Part shown: positions 5,558 through 8,342 of the stretch, piece after piece
Layout of the letters: each line of letters opens with the position of its first letter
Numbering within the stretch: the stretch's first letter is position 1
Assembly: GCA_964506185.1 (NCBI GenBank)
Contig: CAZDKL010000033.1
Location: 1-8,342 of the forward strand
Length of the DNA: 8,342 nt
From: UBA2144 sp964506185
GTDB lineage: Bacteria > Patescibacteriota > Gracilibacteria > Peribacterales > Peribacteraceae
Reading direction: 5' to 3'
Program-made: the position numbers and the translations under genes
The notes under the pieces: model-generated
Told to the model about the DNA's origin: nothing
Seen by the model: only the letters and a program-made list of their open reading frames with translations
The model's database searches: none

Positions 5558-7066
5558 GTGTATCGATATATTTCAAAACATGTGACAAAAACCTCTCTTA
5601 TCTTTTTGATCGGAACGATTTTTATACTTTTTGTACATGCGATAAATAATGGGAATATACCGCGTGGTTTATCCCACGATGAGGCATCAATGGGATACAA
5701 TGCGATTCTGATAGCTGAGTCGGGGCATAGTGTTCGTGGAGAATACTTCCCGGTGTTTTTCAGAACTTGGGATGGTTATCATTCGCCTTTACATATTTAT
5801 GTACTTGCTGTGGTATTTAAGGTTTTTGGAGTTTCCATACGAATACTTCGGAGTGTAAGCACCTTATACTATGCAATCTTTTTTATTAGCTTCCTGGGGA
5901 TAACACGCGAGCTCTATGGTAAACGTAAATCGGTTCTGGCGTATTCCATGATTAGTGCGGGATTTATTCCATGGTTTTTTACTGTTTCTCGCATTTCCTT
6001 TGAAGTGAATTCTCAACTTGCAACTGTGAGTGTAGCTTCATATTTCATTATTAAAACATTTCATTCAAATTCAAAAAATACTTTTCTTACTTCATTACTT
6101 GCAGGAATCGCTCTCGGACTATCGATATATTCATATCAAACCGCCAAACTGCTTACACCTCTACTATTTCTACTTACGTGCACACTCTATGTTAGAAGGT
6201 CGACTATAAGAAGAAGCGCAGTCTTCATAAGTGCGTTTGCTCTGATGTGCGTTCCATATATTCATTTTGCCATTTCAAATCCGAGAGGTTTGACTTCGCG
6301 TTTCAGAGTAATTACCTATGTGTATGATACTTCACTTAACTTTCTACAGAAAACAGGAATCTTTTTGGAAAACTACTTCAGCCATTTTTCACCGTCGTTT
6401 CTACTGCAACACGGCGACGGTAATTTGCGGCAGTCAACTGGATACTATGGTGAAGTATTTGCAGTTGTACTGTTACTTTCTGTAATTGGACTTATATTTC
6501 ACATTAGGAAGAAGAGGTCGAAAATCACGATATTCCTCATAGCTAATCTTGCATTTGCTCCGGTGGCTTCTGCTCTTACAAGTGAACGTGTGCCGAATAA
6601 CTTGCGCAGTATCTTACTTGGATATTATATTCTGATATTTTCTGTTGCAGGTTTTCATGCACTTCAAGCCACATCATTTAGATTAAAGAAGCCGATTCTT
6701 TGCGCAATATTTGCATTGCTGATCGCACAAAGCGGTTTCTATACTCATGATTACTTTACTCGTTATGCCAAGAAAAGCGCCTATCATTATTATTATGGCC
6801 TTGAAGAAGGTATCAAGGAATCTATGACTCTTAACCCTGTAGCTATCATAGTTTCCGAGTCTATAGACCATTCTTTGACAGAATTTTTCCGCAAGACACT
6901 CAAACCATCTGTTGCTTACGATAGTGATCATGCGATACCTCTAGCGAATCATTGTTTGATATATAATCCTCGTAAAGATAAGGATGTAGAGAAATCGCAT
7001 CTTTCTTATCGGGATCTTACCATTCCAGATGCTTATATTAGGACACGATGTTATATTGAAGAATAA
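5558..7066 (+). CDS. GT-C/GT39-like membrane glycosyltransferase, tandem copy 2 (GTG start)
   Basis: This is a paralogue of the preceding gene, by eye roughly two-thirds to three-quarters identical and also exactly 502 residues from GTG 5558. D41-E42 (SHDEASMGYNA), the YHSPLHIY loop, R-x-x-S and the two C-terminal cysteines (C466, C498) are all kept. The frame is open upstream to ATG 5387, but that 57-residue extension overlaps copy 1 in another frame and has no counterpart in it. VYRYISKHVTK aligns with the N-terminus MYRYLSKHVSK of copy 1, so GTG is the better start. Copy 2 differs by a two-residue insertion near residue 70 (FFRTWDGYHSPL for FIGPAYKSPL) and by its region near 405-410, where donor or acceptor specificity could have diverged. 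No terminator is visible between the two genes, so a bicistronic mRNA is possible. Confidence 0.85.
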   Translation: MYRYISKHVTKTSLIFLIGTIFILFVHAINNGNIPRGLSHDEASMGYNAILIAESGHSVRGEYFPVFFRTWDGYHSPLHIYVLAVVFKVFGVSIRILRSVSTLYYAIFFISFLGITRELYGKRKSVLAYSMISAGFIPWFFTVSRISFEVNSQLATVSVASYFIIKTFHSNSKNTFLTSLLAGIALGLSIYSYQTAKLLTPLLFLLTCTLYVRRSTIRRSAVFISAFALMCVPYIHFAISNPRGLTSRFRVITYVYDTSLNFLQKTGIFLENYFSHFSPSFLLQHGDGNLRQSTGYYGEVFAVVLLLSVIGLIFHIRKKRSKITIFLIANLAFAPVASALTSERVPNNLRSILLGYYILIFSVAGFHALQATSFRLKKPILCAIFALLIAQSGFYTHDYFTRYAKKSAYHYYYGLEEGIKESMTLNPVAIIVSESIDHSLTEFFRKTLKPSVAYDSDHAIPLANHCLIYNPRKDKDVEKSHLSYRDLTIPDAYIRTRCYIEE

Positions 7067-7086
7067 GAGCTGAAGTGATAATAAGA

Positions 7087-7175
7087 GCCATCCTTCGCTT
7101 TTGCTGGCCCGCCAACCGTAGCCGCAGCGACTTTGCCGTTCAATAAAACGGCGCCTGCAAAAGTCTACGGATGGC
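7087..7175. repeat. Long imperfect palindromic element, ~89 nt
   Basis: Arms gccatcc (7087-7093) with ggatggc (7169-7175) and cttttgc (7098-7104) with gcaaaag (7157-7163) pair perfectly, separated by an internal loop (ttcg against tctac). Inside is a further hairpin, gccgtt (7135-7140) with aacggc (7147-7152). The ends (CCTTCGC...CTACGGA) resemble the shorter hairpin at 7329-7353. It lies 20 bases after the stop of glycosyltransferase copy 2 and could act in 3'-end formation from either side, though no strong T-run follows it. Confidence 0.65.
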
Positions 7176-7197
7176 AACCTACGCTGCGCGTAGGTTG
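7175..7197. terminator. 10-bp hairpin overlapping the tRNA-Leu 3' end
   Basis: caacctacgc (7175-7184) and gcgtaggttg (7188-7197) form a perfect 10-base-pair stem with a TGC loop. On the minus strand it starts inside the encoded CCA of the tRNA, so it would fold just behind the tRNA transcript. CTTTT comes about 10 bases later, too weak and far for a textbook intrinsic terminator. It could be a terminator or a processing signal for the tRNA. Confidence 0.4.
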
Positions 7198-7282
7198 GTG
7201 CCCAGGAGAAGACTTGAACTTCCACGGGATTGCTCCCACTAGCCCCTCAAGCTAGCGCGTCTACCAATTCCGCCACCTGGGC
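7196..7282 (-). tRNA. tRNA-Leu (anticodon GAG)
   Basis: The 87-nt gene folds as a class II tRNA. The acceptor stem is GCCCAGG/CCTGGGC with discriminator A and encoded CCA (7198-7196). The D-arm is GCG-GAATTGGTAGA-CGC. The anticodon stem CTAGC/GCTAG holds the loop TTGAGGG, giving anticodon GAG at 7248-7246. The long variable arm is GGGA-GCAA-TCCC, and the T-arm GGAAG-TTCAAGT-CTTCT includes one G-T pair. The long variable arm and GAG anticodon identify leucine (CUU/CUC codons). Confidence 0.97.
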
Positions 7283-7291
7283 ATTATTGAA

Positions 7292-7300
7292 ATAATATCA
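7292..7300 (-). promoter_or_regulatory. Extended -10-like motif TGATATTAT for tRNA-Leu
   Basis: On the minus strand TGATATTAT fits TGnTATAAT with one mismatch and ends nine bases before the tRNA 5' end, so transcription could start two or three bases upstream of it. No convincing -35 is seen at 17 bases. Confidence 0.35.
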
Positions 7301-7328
7301 GAGAATGAACAATTGCAGAGTTATTCAC

Positions 7329-7353
7329 CCTTCCGTAGCCCGAAGGGCGAAGG
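7329..7353. repeat. Short hairpin element ccttc-cgta-gccc-gaa-gggc-gaagg
   Basis: GCCC (7338-7341) pairs with GGGC (7345-7348) around a GAA loop, and CCTTC (7329-7333) pairs with GAAGG (7349-7353), with cgta bulged. On the minus strand it reads CCTTCGCCC-TTC-GGGCTACGGAAGG, the same end motifs as the element at 7087-7175. It lies between tRNA-Leu and the end of the Cys-rich gene. The rest of the 140-base interval 7283-7422 holds the tRNA promoter candidate and a short partial copy of the tRNA 5' end (7359-7372); I see nothing else in it. Confidence 0.6.
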
Positions 7354-7422
7354 AGGGGCGCCACCTGGACATCTTAGTCAGTTTATCAGGGAGACTTAAG
7401 TAGAGCCAAGAAAATTTATACC

Positions 7423-8342
7423 TTATTGTCCTCCTGCGTTCAAAACCGGTCTGAATTGATTAGGAGCGAACTTCTCCCATCCTCCCCAATTACATGTGAC
7501 TGTATAGGTTGTATCTCCTTGAGTGCATGATGCTGAGTTATTGCATTCGACATCTCCGCAAGGGGTACCTCTACATACAGGAGGAGTTGTATCAATGCTG
7601 ATAACGGGATCCTTGGTACAGAAGCAATCGCCAAGAGTTGCTGTTGTAATAGAAATGCCTGCACCGGATACACATTGATGACCATTCAGCTCCGCCAGTA
7701 TCTGATTAGTATAATCAGTCTCACCGGGATTATATCCGTTCTGGGCACATGTCTGGTCACAGTCCAGTTTGCATTGCCAGCAATCCACGCTGTGTTGAGA
7801 AGCGGCAACCTCACAGGTTCCGTCGCATGAAGCTTGGCATTCACCTTGATCTTTAGAGGTTCCTCCTGGGCACTGAACAACCATGCATGAGTAACAGTCT
7901 CCATCCAAAACACAAACACCATCAGCAGGGCATTGATCTTCACATAGGCCTTTGTCAGATGTAGTTCCGGAAGGGCACTGTGGTCCGGTATCCTCAGCTA
8001 TACACTTCAAACAATATGTTCCATCACTCAGGATCTTAAGATTTTCACATGAACCGGAAGAGCATTTGGAGCAATACGGTCCATCAGCCTCAATATCAGT
8101 TCCACTTGGGCACTCCTCAGGCGGTGGCGTATCTCTTACTATGCATTTGAGACAATATCTTCCATTGTTCAGAGTCTTTAAGTTCTGACATTCTCCCGAG
8201 GGACACTTTGAACAATACGGTCCATCAGCCTCAATGTCAGTTCCACCTGGGCACTCCTCAGGAGGAGGAAGATGATCTACCTCAATACATTTAAGACAAT
8301 ATGTGCCATCACTCAGAGTCTTTAAGTTCTGACATTCTCCGG
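7423..8342 (-). CDS. Cysteine-rich repeat protein (5' part missing)
   Basis: The frame is open from the window edge to a TAA stop at 7425-7423 and gives 305 visible residues; the true start lies outside. The ATG at 8010 is internal to the repeat pattern and is not a likely start. About 37 residues are cysteine (roughly 12%), many in C-x2-C pairs such as TYCLKC and PYCSKC. Two repeat types follow one another. Type A units of 47-48 residues (GECQNLKTL...CPSGTDIEADGPYCSKC) sit at 8197-8340 and 8056-8196, with a half unit at 7963-8055. Two type B units (QCPSGT...CEDQC...DCYSC) follow at 7876-7980 and 7762-7875. The C-terminal part has fewer cysteines and ends NWGGWEKFAPNQFRPVLNAGGQ. Such spacing suits disulfide-stabilised extracellular domains or zinc knuckles; without the N-terminus no signal peptide can be checked. 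I do not recognise the family. Confidence 0.85.
   Translation of the reverse strand, partial: GECQNLKTLSDGTYCLKCIEVDHLPPPEECPGGTDIEADGPYCSKCPSGECQNLKTLNNGRYCLKCIVRDTPPPEECPSGTDIEADGPYCSKCSSGSCENLKILSDGTYCLKCIAEDTGPQCPSGTTSDKGLCEDQCPADGVCVLDGDCYSCMVVQCPGGTSKDQGECQASCDGTCEVAASQHSVDCWQCKLDCDQTCAQNGYNPGETDYTNQILAELNGHQCVSGAGISITTATLGDCFCTKDPVISIDTTPPVCRGTPCGDVECNNSASCTQGDTTYTVTCNWGGWEKFAPNQFRPVLNAGGQ
8056..8340 (-). repeat. Two full tandem coding repeats of 144 and 141 bases (type A)
   Basis: The units encode 48 and 47 residues with six cysteines each (C, C-x2-C, C, C-x2-C). Long nucleotide stretches are nearly identical, for example agagtctttaagttctgac at 8172-8190 and 8316-8334, which points to recent expansion. 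More units probably lie beyond the window edge. Confidence 0.9.

Larger units (their letters stand above)
3981..7066 (+). repeat. Tandem duplication of a ~1.54 kb gene-plus-leader unit
   Basis: Unit 1 begins at tagagtg (3981) and unit 2 at the same heptamer (5524), which includes the TAG stop of copy 1. Both units run leader, extended -10-like motif, start codon and a 502-codon gene. The best-preserved stretch is 47 identical bases (4369-4415 and 5915-5961). Confidence 0.85.

Noticed and set aside
210..7066. Recoded TGA (as glycine, as in some Patescibacteria)
   Set aside because: TGA is not used as a visible stop, but ftsH, purB and both glycosyltransferases read through at full length with no in-frame TGA, so the standard code suffices.
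7440..7943. Other minus-strand frames across the Cys-rich gene
   Set aside because: They are short, lack the cysteine periodicity, and overlap the clearly coding frame fully.
7952..8188. Plus-strand open frame opposite the Cys-rich gene
   Set aside because: It is the antisense of the repeat-coding region; the minus-strand frame has repeat structure, cysteine periodicity and a much longer open span.

Overview
The window looks like a chromosomal segment of an uncultured bacterium, most plausibly of the Candidate Phyla Radiation (Patescibacteria). This is inferred from gene style, not from a marker gene. The pointers are: a lone S23-type four-helix-bundle gene inside AT-rich repeats; very weak or absent Shine-Dalgarno sites; short structured palindromes of the CCTTCGC...CTACGGA kind between genes; and poly-Asp and Cys-repeat proteins. 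The standard bacterial code fits: all genes read through at full length, and every visible stop is TAA or TAG.

Left part (1-2090, + strand). The window opens in the last codons of a protein that ends in an almost pure Asp tract followed by a short Cys-rich tail. Sixty bases later comes a complete, canonical ftsH (membrane AAA+ zinc protease).

Middle (2100-3922, + strand). A 136-residue S23/IVP-type four-helix-bundle gene sits between ftsH and purB. Tandem 8-base repeats bracket it in opposite orientation and contain a perfect 20-base inverted repeat. The right array holds the gene's stop codon and abuts a consensus -10 box that probably serves purB. purB (adenylosuccinate lyase, E. coli-type) is complete but lacks about 20 C-terminal residues of the E. 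coli protein.

Right-middle (3940-7066, + strand). Two tandem paralogous 502-residue GT-C/GT39-like integral membrane glycosyltransferases arose by duplication of a unit of about 1.54 kb. The duplicated unit carries its own short upstream element with an extended -10-like motif 7 bases before each start. The second copy should start at GTG 5558, at the position homologous to the ATG of the first; the longer open frame overlapping copy 1 is not supported.

Right end (7067-8342). A tRNA-Leu(GAG) with encoded CCA lies on the minus strand between structured palindromic elements. Beyond it is the 3' part of a minus-strand Cys-rich protein built of two kinds of internal repeat, running off the window. 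ftsH and purB are housekeeping genes. The glycosyltransferases and Cys/Asp-rich proteins suggest cell-surface functions. The S23 cassette is the most element-like part.
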